From Frankia sp. AgB1.9 (lineage in GTDB: Bacteria > Actinomycetota > Actinomycetes > Frankiales > Frankiaceae), in assembly GCF_016786355.1 (NCBI RefSeq), contig NZ_JADWYX010000038.1, positions 19,829-83,828 of the forward strand: a DNA stretch of 64,000 bases. The letters run 5' to 3'. Of this stretch, positions 27,287-36,669 are shown in pieces. The position numbers were made by a program, and so were the translations under genes. The stretch's first letter is position 1. Each line of letters starts with the position of its first letter. The notes beneath the pieces were generated by a model. The model saw only the letters and a list, made by a program, of their open reading frames with translations. It was not told the DNA's origin and ran no database searches.

Positions 27287-29875
27287 TCAGGCCGTGTATT
27301 CGTGAGTTCCGGGGCCAACGACGTGTTCCGTGCCGTTCGGTAGCCGCACGTCGGCGGTGGTGTTCGGTGGAAGGGTCACCGTCAGCTGGATGTCCGTGCC
27401 GGTTCGGGTCCAGGCGCTCGCCACCGTGCCGTAGACGCTGGTGTACGTAGCTCGCGCGGACGTCAGGCTGCCGCCCGGCACCGGGGCGATGGTGAAGTGG
27501 TTCTCCCCGGTGACGCGCAGGCCGGCGACCGTGTCGAACAGCCACTGGCAGACGGCGCCGGGGGAGTAGTGGTTCCGGCTTTCCTTGCCCTCCCAGTCCT
27601 CCCAGACGGTCGTCGCGCCCGCCCTGACCTCGGCGAGCCAGCTCGGCGCGTCCTCGTTCTCCAGCATCCGGTAGGCGAGATCGGGGTGACCGGCCGCGGT
27701 GAGCGTCGGCAGCACGAACGGCGTCGACAGAAAACCGGTGTTGACGTGGAAGTCCCGGTTCTTCACCGCCTGCACGAGCCGGTCCTGCAGGCGGCGCCTC
27801 ACGTCGCCGTCGGCGAGGCCCAGCGCGAGGGGGCGCACGAGCTTCGCCTGCCGGTCGGTGTCGAGAGTGCCGTCGCGCAGGAACTGGTGCGTGTAGGCCG
27901 CCTTCGCGCCCTGGGCGTACTCGGCGAACAGGTCCGCGTCCGCGGTCTCGCCGAGCACGGTCGCGATCTCGGCCAGGTGCGTCATCGTGTAGTGCAGATA
28001 GGCCGTCGCCTCTTCGGGCATCGGCGTGCGGCCGGGGGACGGATCGCGGAACTCGGCCGCCTCCAGCCAGTCGCCGAGGTGCACGCCCTTCTCGTACAGG
28101 TATTGCGCGTGCGGGTTGTCGGCGGCGGCCTCGGGGTCGATCGGGCCGGCGTTCGTGATCATGAACATCGCGTAGCGGCGCATCGCGTCGTAGCAGTCGT
28201 GCAGGATGCTCTCGTCGCCGTAGCGCTTCCAGTACCGGTAGGGGATGAGCACGACCGCGTCGGCCCACCCGACGGAGCTGCCGGTGGTGTCATAGAGCAT
28301 CGAGGCGCCGTTGTAGGGGATGACGGCCGACAGCTTCCCGTCGGCGAGCTGCCCGTCGCGGACATCCCGCAGCCATTTGCGGAAGAACGCGCCGACGTCC
28401 ATCAGGTAGGCGGCCGTGTCGAAGAAGACCTGGGCGTCGCCGGTCCAGCCGAGACGCTCACGGGTCGGGCAGTCCGTGGGCACGTCGAGGAAGTTGCCCT
28501 TCATGCTCCACCGGGTGTTCTCCAGGAACCGGTTGATTCCCTCGTGCGAGGTGACGAACGTTCCGGTCTGCTCCATGGCGGAGTACACCGCGATCGCCCC
28601 GAAGTCCGCCGGGTCGAGGTCGAGGTCGGTCTCGACGAGGGCGTAGCGGAACCCGAAGACGGCGAAGCGGGTCACGTAGTGGTCGGTGCCGCCGCTGGCG
28701 GTGAAAACGATCTCCTGCTTGGGCGTGGGCTGCAGCTCGCCCTTGATCTCGCTCTCCTGGCCGGTGATGAGGAGGATCTCGACGTCGCGGCCGAACTCGT
28801 TCACGGGCTTGCGTAGCTGGAAGTTCCGCTGGGTGAACTCGCCGGTCTCGTCGAGGATCTCGCCCAGCCGCAGGGTGAGCCGCTGGCCCGCACGTCCCGA
28901 GACCGTGAAGGCGACGAACCCGGCCAGGTTCTGCCCGAAGTCGAGGACGCGCGCCCCGCTCGGGGTCGTCAGCAGTCGGGCGGGGAATCGCTCGTGCTCG
29001 GACGGCATGACGTTGTCGGCCGCGGTGGGGATCATCGCCTCGGTCGTGACCCGGGCCTGGCCTGAGTAGCTCGGCGAGAGCCTGGCGTCGTAGACCTCGC
29101 CGTCCTGCAGGTCGGCGAACCGCACCGGGCCGTCGTCGCTCCACCGGAACCGGTCATCGCTGCTGACGGTCTCCGTGGAGCCGTCCGGATACGTCAGCTC
29201 CAGCTGTACCAGCAGCTTGGTCTCGCGGCCGAACACGTGCGTGACCCCGAACGCGCCGAGCGACCCGCGATACCAGCCGTCGGCGAGCCGCACCTCCAGC
29301 ACGTTGTCCTCGCCGAGCAGGCTCGTCACGTCGAAGGTCTGGTAGTGCAGGCGGTGGCGGTAGTCGGTGGCACCGGGAGCGAGACGGACCTCGCTGACCG
29401 GCTCGCCGTTCAGCGAGACCTCGTAGACGCCTGCCGCGGTGATGTACAGGCGGGCGGCCAGGACCGGCTCCCGTACGCGGAAGTCGCGACGGAAGTGGTC
29501 GACCGGGTAGCGAACGTCGCGTTCGGGCGTGTAGTCACCGGTGATCCACTCGGCCGTCCAGTCGGCCGGGTCGAGCAGTCCCAGCTCGAACCACGACTCG
29601 GCGGGCGGTCCCGCGACGTCGGCCTCGTCCCAGAGCACGACCGACCAGTCCACGCGATCGCGGCTGCCCAGCGGGACGCCCTCGTAGCGGACGTGGGTCA
29701 TGCGTGACGAGGCGACCTTGCCGGTGTCCCACACCGTCTCGCCGCCGCGGCGCGCGACGACCTGGTAGGCCGTCTGCCGCAGGCCGCCGTCCGCGTTCCA
29801 GTAGAGGCGGGGCGCGGTGATCCCCAGGCCGAGCGGCTCGGTCAGGTACTCGGTGCGCAGCCGGATCGCTCTCAT
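27287..29875 (-). CDS. GH78 alpha-L-rhamnosidase
   Basis: 862 residues. The order N-terminal beta domain (YLTEPLGLGITAPRLYWNAD), jelly rolls (FRRDFRVREPVLAARLYITA; VLDFGQNLAGFVAFTV), (alpha/alpha)6 barrel and C-terminal beta-sandwich matches bacterial GH78. The acid loop is TDCPTRERLGWTGD with E473, and the base lies in TTVWEDWEG at E759. The loop is one residue shorter than in the GH78 at 13152, a normal subfamily difference, so the two rhamnosidases probably differ in substrate. No signal peptide; cytoplasmic. Two CTAG boxes lie 86-142 bp upstream of its start. Confidence 0.92.
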   Translation of the reverse strand: MRAIRLRTEYLTEPLGLGITAPRLYWNADGGLRQTAYQVVARRGGETVWDTGKVASSRMTHVRYEGVPLGSRDRVDWSVVLWDEADVAGPPAESWFELGLLDPADWTAEWITGDYTPERDVRYPVDHFRRDFRVREPVLAARLYITAAGVYEVSLNGEPVSEVRLAPGATDYRHRLHYQTFDVTSLLGEDNVLEVRLADGWYRGSLGAFGVTHVFGRETKLLVQLELTYPDGSTETVSSDDRFRWSDDGPVRFADLQDGEVYDARLSPSYSGQARVTTEAMIPTAADNVMPSEHERFPARLLTTPSGARVLDFGQNLAGFVAFTVSGRAGQRLTLRLGEILDETGEFTQRNFQLRKPVNEFGRDVEILLITGQESEIKGELQPTPKQEIVFTASGGTDHYVTRFAVFGFRYALVETDLDLDPADFGAIAVYSAMEQTGTFVTSHEGINRFLENTRWSMKGNFLDVPTDCPTRERLGWTGDAQVFFDTAAYLMDVGAFFRKWLRDVRDGQLADGKLSAVIPYNGASMLYDTTGSSVGWADAVVLIPYRYWKRYGDESILHDCYDAMRRYAMFMITNAGPIDPEAAADNPHAQYLYEKGVHLGDWLEAAEFRDPSPGRTPMPEEATAYLHYTMTHLAEIATVLGETADADLFAEYAQGAKAAYTHQFLRDGTLDTDRQAKLVRPLALGLADGDVRRRLQDRLVQAVKNRDFHVNTGFLSTPFVLPTLTAAGHPDLAYRMLENEDAPSWLAEVRAGATTVWEDWEGKESRNHYSPGAVCQWLFDTVAGLRVTGENHFTIAPVPGGSLTSARATYTSVYGTVASAWTRTGTDIQLTVTLPPNTTADVRLPNGTEHVVGPGTHEYTA

Positions 29876-29960
29876 CGCCTGCCCTGTTCGTCGCTGGACG
29901 TCGGGCCGCTGACGGCCGACGGCGGTTTTCCCGTGGTCCTCGTGCGAAGATCCGGTTACA

Positions 29961-29976
29961 ACTAGCGCCCGCTAGT
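29961..29976. promoter_or_regulatory. CTAG palindrome box G
   Basis: ACTAGCGCCCGCTAGT differs from the consensus at one central position, 15 of 16, and is the best site in the window. It is 86 bp upstream of the GH78 start in the divergent gap to the PhyH gene. Confidence 0.65.
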
Positions 29977-30001
29977 GTGACGGTGAAGCTACCAGCGGCT
30001 A

Positions 30002-30017
30002 GCTAGAGCGGGCAAGT
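30002..30017. promoter_or_regulatory. CTAG palindrome box H
   Basis: GCTAGAGCGGGCAAGT matches 12 of 16 positions. It lies 41 bp from box G, about four helical turns, the same phasing as boxes C and D, consistent with cooperative binding or looping. Confidence 0.45.
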
Positions 30018-30140
30018 TTCGTCGATCCACTGTTCCAGCAAGAGCGATGCATCTATATTGATGGAATCTGGCGAGGCGTTCCGGCGGGCCGCACGGCCGC
30101 CGCCGCACCGCCCGCCAGGCCCGAACGGAGGAGGTAGACC

Positions 30141-31358
30141 ATGTCGATCGCCCTGGACCGCCGGACCCGTCTCGACTCGGACCTGCGCAAGGTGGGGCTG
30201 GAGGATTTTCTCGCGGGCGAGTTCCCTGATCTTGTCGCACGCCACGGCGCCCTGGTGGCGCGCGGAATCGAGGCGTTCGGCGCGCCGCCGCTCGCCATCG
30301 AGACTGGTGCCGGTTCCTGGTCGTTCGCCGCCGGCGGCGGGACGCTGACCGTCTCGCCCGGGGTCGCGCCCGGCGCGCTCGTGGTGACGCTCGACGGGGA
30401 CGCGTTATCCGACTGGTTGCAGAACCAGCGATCGTTCAACGCGATGATCACCGCCCGCGAGTTGCGTTATCGCGACGGCGGCGAGTGGGACGTGTCCGTC
30501 TGGGACTCCCTGTGGCTCACGCTGCTGGAGGGCTGGCCGGTCGTGGACGACGGGATCGAGTTCCTGGACCGCAACGGGGCGCCGCTGGACCTCGGCCGCG
30601 TGCTCACCCCGGACGACGACCCGGCGGACGTCGCGCACTTCCTGCGCGAGACCGGTTTCCTGCATCTGCGCGGCTGGCTGGACCCGGCCGACATGCGGAA
30701 GGTCTCGGACGAGATCGACCGCGCGCTCCCGGACTACCGCGAGGGTGACGGCCGGTCCTGGTGGGCGACCGTGGCCGACGGAACCCGTCGCTGCGTCCGG
30801 CTCCAGGAGTTCGTCGACAGGTCGCCGACGACCGCGGCGATCCTGAGCGGTGACCGCTGGGACCAGCTGCGCCGCACGTTGGCCGGCGACGACGACCTCG
30901 TCCGCAAGACTGGCGGCCGTGGCCTGGAGGCGCTGATCAAGCCTCGCGACGTCGTGGCCGGCGCGTCGGACGTGAGCTTCCACCGGGACTGCCATTTCGG
31001 CCGGCACGCCTACCAGTGTTCCGGCACCGTCGTGGGTATCGCTGTCACCGCCAGCGGCGAGGCGAACGGGCAGCTACGCGTCGTCGCGGGCTCCCACCGG
31101 GTGCTGATGCCCGTGGAGATCGCCAAGTCCAGGCCCTACCTGCCCGTCGTCGCCGTCCCGACCGAACCGGGAGATGTCACCGTGCACCTGAGCTGCACGC
31201 TGCACGAGTCGACCCCGCCGCTCCTTGAGGAACGCCGCGTCATGTACACCGGCTTCTCGCTCGCGCCGCGGGAGCCGGCCGCCGGCGGCAGCCAGGCGCT
31301 CTCCGAACTGCGCGAACGGGTGTCCCGACTTCTTCTCGAACAGGGCTCCCGGCCATGA
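30141..31358 (+). CDS. PhyH-type 2-oxoglutarate/Fe(II) dioxygenase with N-terminal extra domain
   Basis: 405 residues, GGAGGAGG before the ATG. The oxygenase half (about 150-385) has H-x-D in SFHRDCHFGRHAYQC, the distal His in HLSCTLHESTPPLLEERR and an Arg two turns later. The N-terminal ~130 residues contain WSFAAGGGTLTVSPGVAPGA and VVTLDGDALSDWLQNQRSF, which look like an SCP2-type lipid-binding fold fused to the oxygenase. Such a pairing suggests a hydrophobic substrate carried by the N-terminal domain. It is divergent from GH78 and shares its CTAG boxes, so it may oxidise the aglycone of a rhamnoside. Substrate inferred only. Confidence 0.8.
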   Translation: MSIALDRRTRLDSDLRKVGLEDFLAGEFPDLVARHGALVARGIEAFGAPPLAIETGAGSWSFAAGGGTLTVSPGVAPGALVVTLDGDALSDWLQNQRSFNAMITARELRYRDGGEWDVSVWDSLWLTLLEGWPVVDDGIEFLDRNGAPLDLGRVLTPDDDPADVAHFLRETGFLHLRGWLDPADMRKVSDEIDRALPDYREGDGRSWWATVADGTRRCVRLQEFVDRSPTTAAILSGDRWDQLRRTLAGDDDLVRKTGGRGLEALIKPRDVVAGASDVSFHRDCHFGRHAYQCSGTVVGIAVTASGEANGQLRVVAGSHRVLMPVEIAKSRPYLPVVAVPTEPGDVTVHLSCTLHESTPPLLEERRVMYTGFSLAPREPAAGGSQALSELRERVSRLLLEQGSRP

Positions 31359-31379
31359 CCGCGTCCCGCGAAAACGCCG

Positions 31380-33140
31380 ATGGCACGTAACGACGCGGCG
31401 CGGCCTGCCGCGCTGCGCACCCTGTTCGCGCACGCTGGCGACGGAGCCTGGCTCCTCGTCGGCGGCTACGTGCTCATTCTCGTCGACGCCGTCGCGCAGA
31501 GCCTCACCCCCGCCGTGTTCCGGGTCGTCCTCAACCGCATCCAGCATGACCCGCACCAGTTCGTCCGCACCGGCTGGCAGGGACCGGCGCTGGGCGCGGT
31601 CGCCATCGCCGGGACCTTTCTCGTCGCGGCGTACCTCGCGCACACCTGGACCCGCCGTGGCGCGGCGCGGTGGGCCAACAACCTGCGGGGCGCCCTGTAC
31701 GGGCATGTGCAGCGCCTGTCGATGGACTTCTTCCACCGCTCCCACGTCGGCGACATCGCCGCCCTGATCAACCAGGACACCGAGCGGCTGGAACTGGCGG
31801 TCTGGCAGGGTCTGACGCTGTGGTGGGCGGTGGCGCTGCTGCTCATCTCGGTGGGGCTCATCGCGTGGGTCGACCCGTGGATGGCGCTGCTCGCGGTCGG
31901 GCTGCTCGCCGTGGCCGTCGTGTGGACGCTGCTGGTCCTCCCACGGCTGCGCCGCCACACCCGCGACATCAGGGACGAACTCGGCCGGACCTCCGGGACG
32001 CTCGCCGAGATGCTGGGCGTGAACGCGCTCCTCAAGGCGTTCAACGCCGAGGACCACGCCCTGGGCCAGGTCCGCGACGGTACCGAGCGGATTCGCGCCG
32101 GCTCGGAGACCTTCGCGCGGCTCCAACATCGCTACGCCGACCCGCTCGGCTTCCACCTCTCGTTCGTCGCGCCCTTCCTGCTCCTGTTCGTCGGGGCCTG
32201 GCGGTCGGCGACCGGAACGCTGGAGATCGGCGACGTCGTCGCCATCTGGGGCTTCTGGATGCGCGGGTCGACCGCGCTGACGGCGGTCATGACGACCCTG
32301 CCGGAGGTACTGGCCGGCACGGCCGCCAGCGAGCGCACCGCGGAGCTGCTCGACGAACGGCCCGCCGTGGCCGACCGACCCCAGGCCCCCGCGCTGACGG
32401 TCACCCGAGGTGGCGTCGCCTTCGAGCGGGTCTCGTTCGCCTACCCGGGACGGGAGTCACGCCTGGTCCTCGACCAGTTCGACCTGACGATCGAGCCCGG
32501 CCAGACGACCGCGCTCGTCGGTCCGTCCGGGGCGGGGAAGTCCACCGTCGCCCAGCTGCTCCTTCGGTTCTTCGACCCGACCGGCGGCCGCGTGACGATC
32601 GACGGCCGCGATCTGCGCGAGGTCACCCAGGCCTCGGTGCGCGCCGCCATCGGTGTCGTGTTCCAGGACTCCGTGCTGGTCAGCGGCTCGCTGGCGCGCA
32701 ACCTGCGACTGGCCAAGCCGGCGGCCAGCGACGAGGAGATCATGACGGCCCTGGAAGCGGCGAACGCCTGGGAGTTCGTCCGGACCTGGGACGACGGCAT
32801 CGAGACCGAGCTCGGCGAACGCGGCGTGACCCTCTCCGGCGGCCAGCGCCAACGCCTCGCCATCGCCCGGGTCATGCTGAAGGACCCGGCCATCGTGGTC
32901 CTGGACGAGGCGACCAGCGCGCTCGACGCGTCCGGCGAGCGCCTGGTGCTCGGCGCCCTCGACCGGCTGCTCGCCGGCAGGACGTCCCTCGTCATCGCCC
33001 ATCGCATCGCGACCGTCCGGAAGGCCGACCAGATCGTCGTCGTCGAACATGGCCGAGTCGACGACATCGGCACGCATTCCTCGCTGCTGCGCTCGTCGCC
33101 GACCTACCGCTCCTACTGCCGGGAGCAGGCCGTCGCGTAG
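31380..33140 (+). CDS. ABC exporter, fused permease and ATPase
   Basis: 586 residues. Six hydrophobic segments in residues ~15-310 (for example LLVGGYVLILVDAVAQSL and VALLLISVGLIAWVDPWMAL) are followed by a nucleotide-binding domain with Walker A GPSGAGKST, signature LSGGQRQRLAIARVM and Walker B IVVLDEATSALD, plus HRIATV. It is a half-transporter of the MsbA/LmrA exporter type that should work as a homodimer. It follows the PhyH gene by 21 bp and may export a product of that enzyme; drug or lipid export is equally possible. Confidence 0.9.
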   Translation: MARNDAARPAALRTLFAHAGDGAWLLVGGYVLILVDAVAQSLTPAVFRVVLNRIQHDPHQFVRTGWQGPALGAVAIAGTFLVAAYLAHTWTRRGAARWANNLRGALYGHVQRLSMDFFHRSHVGDIAALINQDTERLELAVWQGLTLWWAVALLLISVGLIAWVDPWMALLAVGLLAVAVVWTLLVLPRLRRHTRDIRDELGRTSGTLAEMLGVNALLKAFNAEDHALGQVRDGTERIRAGSETFARLQHRYADPLGFHLSFVAPFLLLFVGAWRSATGTLEIGDVVAIWGFWMRGSTALTAVMTTLPEVLAGTAASERTAELLDERPAVADRPQAPALTVTRGGVAFERVSFAYPGRESRLVLDQFDLTIEPGQTTALVGPSGAGKSTVAQLLLRFFDPTGGRVTIDGRDLREVTQASVRAAIGVVFQDSVLVSGSLARNLRLAKPAASDEEIMTALEAANAWEFVRTWDDGIETELGERGVTLSGGQRQRLAIARVMLKDPAIVVLDEATSALDASGERLVLGALDRLLAGRTSLVIAHRIATVRKADQIVVVEHGRVDDIGTHSSLLRSSPTYRSYCREQAVA

Positions 33141-33241
33141 GGCTTGGCGGGGGTGATCCTCGGCGGCGTTGTGGGTGACACGGCCGTGAGGGGTACCAGC
33201 GGTGACTCCCGCGCGGCCGTGCCCGCGCCTACCGTCGAACC

Positions 33242-34177
33242 ATGACAGGCAACTCCAGTGATCACCGCGGTGAGGTGCGCGAGTTCCTGACCTCGCGTCG
33301 AGCGCGGCTGTCCCCGCGGCAGGCGGGGCTGGCCGCGTTCGGCGCCAACCGCCGGGTGCCCGGCCTGCGCCGGGAGGAGGTCGCGGCCCTCGCCGGTGTC
33401 AGCGTCGCCTACTACACCCGCCTGGAGCGCGGGAACCTCGTCGGGGTCTCCGAGTCCGTGCTCAACGCGGTGGCCGGCGCGCTGCGGCTCGACGACGCCG
33501 AGCGGGACCACCTGTTCGACCTGGCCCGTACCGCCAACCTGACCGCGTCCGCCCGGTCCGGGGCGAGCGCCACTCGGGCCCGGGTGCCGGCTGGGATCCA
33601 GCAGGTGCTCGACGCGATCACCGACGCGCCTGCGGACGTGCGCAACGGACGCCGTGACATTCTCGCGTCCAACCGGCTCGCCTACGCGCTGTACAGCGAC
33701 GTCCACGCCGAGACGGTCCAGCCGCCGAACCTCGCGCGGTTCACGTTCCTCAACCCGAAGGCGCGGGACTTCTTCGTCGACTGGCCCAAGGCCGCCCATG
33801 ACATCGTCGCGGGCCTGCGGATCGAGGCCGGCCGCCACCCCTACGACAAGCCGCTGTCGGACCTGGTCGGGGAGCTGTCCACCCGCAGCGAGGAGTTCCG
33901 CGTCCGGTGGGCGTCGCACAACGTGCGGCACCACACCTCGGGCACGAAGAAGCTGCGCCACCCGGTCGTCGGCGAGATCGAGCTCGCCTTCCAGGCGTTC
34001 GCGCTGCCGGGCGACGCCGGCCTGAACCTGTTCGTCTACACGGCCGCGCCGGACTCCCCGGCGCAGGAGGCACTGCGGTTCCTGGCCAGCTGGGCCGACG
34101 GCCACACCCCGGCGGGCGGAGTCTCGTCGCGCGACGACGACCCGGCTGGTGCGCCCTCGCGTGCCGCCAACGCCTGA
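33242..34177 (+). CDS. XRE-family regulator with MmyB-like ligand domain
   Basis: 311 residues. The helix-turn-helix lies in LRREEVAALAGVSVAYYTRL (about residues 41-60), followed by the MmyB-like PAS-type domain (DILASNRLAYALYSDV, ARDFFVDWPKAAHDIVAGLR, FRVRWASHNVRHHTSGTKKL). These actinobacterial regulators bind a fatty-acid-like ligand and usually control a neighbouring oxidoreductase. A TACCGT -10-like hexamer 9 nt before the ATG and lack of an SD suggest a leaderless transcript. The aldo/keto reductase gene follows 54 bp later and is the likely target. Confidence 0.88.
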   Translation: MTGNSSDHRGEVREFLTSRRARLSPRQAGLAAFGANRRVPGLRREEVAALAGVSVAYYTRLERGNLVGVSESVLNAVAGALRLDDAERDHLFDLARTANLTASARSGASATRARVPAGIQQVLDAITDAPADVRNGRRDILASNRLAYALYSDVHAETVQPPNLARFTFLNPKARDFFVDWPKAAHDIVAGLRIEAGRHPYDKPLSDLVGELSTRSEEFRVRWASHNVRHHTSGTKKLRHPVVGEIELAFQAFALPGDAGLNLFVYTAAPDSPAQEALRFLASWADGHTPAGGVSSRDDDPAGAPSRAANA

Positions 34178-34231
34178 TCCCCGCGGCCGAGGCCGTCCGC
34201 GTCGCGCTTTTCTAGTGAAAGAAGGCTCGTC

Positions 34232-35119
34232 ATGACTGTTCCGACGTTCACCCTCAACAACGGTGTCGAGATGCCCGCGCTCGGCTTCGGTGTCTTCCAG
34301 ACCCCGCCAGCCGAGACCATCGCCGCGGTCCGGGCGGCGTTGGAGACCGGGTACCGGCACGTCGATACCGCCGCCGCCTACTTCAACGAACGGGAGGTCG
34401 GACAGGCCATCGCCGGCTCGGGCGTCGACCGGTCGGAGGTGTTCATCGAGACGAAGGTCTGGATCTCCGACTTCGGCTACGAGCAGACACTGCACGCGTT
34501 CGACAAGAGCGCCGCCAAGCTCGGCGTCGACGTCATCGACCTGTTCATCCTGCACCAGGCGCTGCCGTCGGCGTTCGAACGGACCATCGCCGCCTACCAG
34601 GCGTTGGAGAAGCTGTTGGCCGACGGGAAGGTCCGCGCCATCGGCGTCAGCAACTTCATGCCCGACCATCTCGACCGCCTGCTGGCGGCGACCGAGATCG
34701 TGCCGGCGGTCAACCAGGTCGAGATCCACCCGTACTTCACCCAGCCCGACGTCCAGGCCGCCGACGCCAAGCACGGCGTCCTCACCCAGGCGTGGTCGCC
34801 CCTCGGTGGCATCACCTTCTACCGGACCAAGGGCGGGCTCAGCAGCACGCTGGACGACCCGACCATCACCGCGATCGCCGCCGAGCACGGCAGGACCCCC
34901 GCACAGGTCATGCTGCGCTGGGGCCTGCAGCAGGGCCGGTCGGTGATTCCGAAGTCGGTCAAGCCCGCCCGCATCGCCGAGAACTTCGCCGTGTTCGACT
35001 TCGATCTCACCCCCGGCCAGCTCGACGCGCTCGACGAGCTGAACACCGGCGTGCGCGGCGGCCCAGCGCCCGAGGACATCACCCTCGAAGCATTCGGCCG
35101 CGCCATTCCCGAAGCCTGA
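34232..35119 (+). CDS. Aldo/keto reductase (2,5-diketogluconate-reductase-like)
   Basis: 295 residues. The catalytic tetrad is visible: Asp in GYRHVDTAAAYFNE, Tyr in AAYFN, Lys in IETKVWISDF and His in FILHQALPS. NADPH-binding IPKSVKPARIAENFAVFDF is conserved near the C-terminus. It reduces aldehydes, ketones or diketo sugars. It lies just behind the MmyB-type regulator gene. A short CTTTTCTAGTGAAAG near-palindrome upstream (about 34206-34220) may be the operator. Confidence 0.9.
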   Translation: MTVPTFTLNNGVEMPALGFGVFQTPPAETIAAVRAALETGYRHVDTAAAYFNEREVGQAIAGSGVDRSEVFIETKVWISDFGYEQTLHAFDKSAAKLGVDVIDLFILHQALPSAFERTIAAYQALEKLLADGKVRAIGVSNFMPDHLDRLLAATEIVPAVNQVEIHPYFTQPDVQAADAKHGVLTQAWSPLGGITFYRTKGGLSSTLDDPTITAIAAEHGRTPAQVMLRWGLQQGRSVIPKSVKPARIAENFAVFDFDLTPGQLDALDELNTGVRGGPAPEDITLEAFGRAIPEA

Positions 35120-35140
35120 CGGGCAGCGCGCGATCTGGCG

Positions 35141-35860
35141 CTATTCGGGCGTCGGCGACGACTGAGGTGTGGCCGGGCCGCTGGCGTCGAGGAGCGGTTT
35201 CTCCCAGATCAGGAGGTAGCGCCAGAACAGAAGCCGTCGGACTCGCGCGCCGGGCAGGACGGCGGCGGCCTGGCGCGCGACCTCTCGCGTGGTCAGTGGC
35301 GGGTTCATGACGACGGGCATGCCCGTGCGGCTGTGATGTTCGTGCGCGAACAGGCTGGTGCCCCGCAGCAGCCTGTTCGCGAGAAAGACGACGCCGAGCG
35401 AGTGGTGCGCGATGGCCGCGACGAACTCGACGGGCCATTCGTGGCGCAGGTCCAGGCGGGGGAGGGCGACGGCGGCGAGGACCCCGCCGGGCCGCAGGGC
35501 GGCCGCGAGCACCGGAAGCGCTTCCGGCAGCGGCATGTGGTGCAGTGCGCTGATCGAGACGATCGCGTCGTAGTCCTTGGCTGGCAGCGGGTCGGTCAGC
35601 ACGTCCGCGACCACGCAGTGGACGTTGTCGGGGGTGCTTAGCCTCGCCTGCTCGATCATCGGTGCGAAGCGGTCGACGGCGTCGACCTGCTCGCTGCGCT
35701 CGGCGAGCCGGGCTGCGAACCCTCCGGCGCCACAGCCGACGTCGAGCACCCGGCTGCAGGGCCGCGGCAGCTGGCGCAGCAGCAGCCGCTGGTAGTAGGC
35801 GTTGTGAGACCAGTTGTGAGACCAGCGCGGCACAGCCACACTATGCCGCCGCTCGGTCAC
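35141..35860 (-). CDS. SAM-dependent class I methyltransferase
   Basis: 239 residues from the GTG at 35860; the open frame continues to 36025 but the extra 55 residues are basic, low-complexity and probably untranslated. Motif I is SRVLDVGCGAGGFAARLAE, followed by DAVDRFAPMIEQAR, the ADVLTDPLP segment and SISALHHMPLPEALPVLAAA, typical of Methyltransf_11/25 enzymes. A C-terminal FWRYLLIWEKP resembles small-molecule methyltransferases of Streptomyces-type organisms. Substrate unknown. It converges on the aldo/keto reductase gene. Confidence 0.85.
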   Translation of the reverse strand: MTERRHSVAVPRWSHNWSHNAYYQRLLLRQLPRPCSRVLDVGCGAGGFAARLAERSEQVDAVDRFAPMIEQARLSTPDNVHCVVADVLTDPLPAKDYDAIVSISALHHMPLPEALPVLAAALRPGGVLAAVALPRLDLRHEWPVEFVAAIAHHSLGVVFLANRLLRGTSLFAHEHHSRTGMPVVMNPPLTTREVARQAAAVLPGARVRRLLFWRYLLIWEKPLLDASGPATPQSSPTPE

Positions 35861-36093
35861 CGCCCCGCGGGCGGCCCGGCTCTGACAACCCGCCCCCGGC
35901 GGCTCGATCGTCTTCTTCTTGGGCTGCTGGCCGCCGCGAGTGGCCCTGCGCCGGGTCCGGCGGTCCGTGCCGACCCCGCGACCTGGTCTTCTTGACCTCA
36001 ACCTCGGTGGAGGTCCTAGCGTCACCGCGCGGGGTCAGGATCCTGCTGTCGGGCGTCGAAAACGCCCTTCGGCGCGTCGGAGGGAGGACTGCC

Positions 36094-36558
36094 GTGGTCG
36101 CGGAGCTCAGGGCCTATCCGCACGAGGCGCTGGCGGCGCAGCCGATCGGGTACTGGAGCGGTGAGACCTACCGAAGAGTCGTCGGAAGGATCCGCGCGGA
36201 TCTGGCGACCGAGGGGCTCACCCAACCGCACTGGTGGATTCTCAATCACGTCGCCGGCGAGGCGGCGAGGTGGGACCGTGCGACCCTCACCCACCGGCTC
36301 GCGCCGTTCGACGATCTCGACATCGATTTCGACGGCGTAATCGATGATCTGCTCGACCGGGGCTGGATGACGCGGACCCAGGCCGAGACCTTCGTCCTCA
36401 CGGAGGCAGGCGAGGCGGGGCGGACCCGGGCGGCGGACCGCGCTCACCGGGCGCAGGCGCAGCTCCACGACGGTATCGCCTCGCATGAGTACGTCGCCGC
36501 GCTCAACGTCCTGCGACGCATGATCGCCAACCTGGGTGGGGACGCAGACCTTCCTTGA
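36094..36558 (+). CDS. MarR-like winged-helix regulator
   Basis: 154 residues from the GTG at 36094, chosen because GGAGG lies 5 nt upstream; the frame is open earlier but antisense to the methyltransferase. The pattern VVGRIRADLATEGLTQPHWW, ILNHVAGEAARWDRATLTHR, then LLDRGWMTRTQAETFVLTEA is a winged helix with the DNA-reading helix and wing of MarR-type proteins. Target unknown; the divergent methyltransferase gene is the nearest candidate. Confidence 0.7.
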   Translation: MVAELRAYPHEALAAQPIGYWSGETYRRVVGRIRADLATEGLTQPHWWILNHVAGEAARWDRATLTHRLAPFDDLDIDFDGVIDDLLDRGWMTRTQAETFVLTEAGEAGRTRAADRAHRAQAQLHDGIASHEYVAALNVLRRMIANLGGDADLP

Positions 36559-36669
36559 CGCGAGAAAGTGTGGTTTGCGGTGGCCTGCGGGGGAATACGC
36601 CTGGCGATTGTTGTTCTCGATCCTGAGCGAGGTCCGATGCAGACGCGTCCCCCGCCCGCCGCGTCACCT

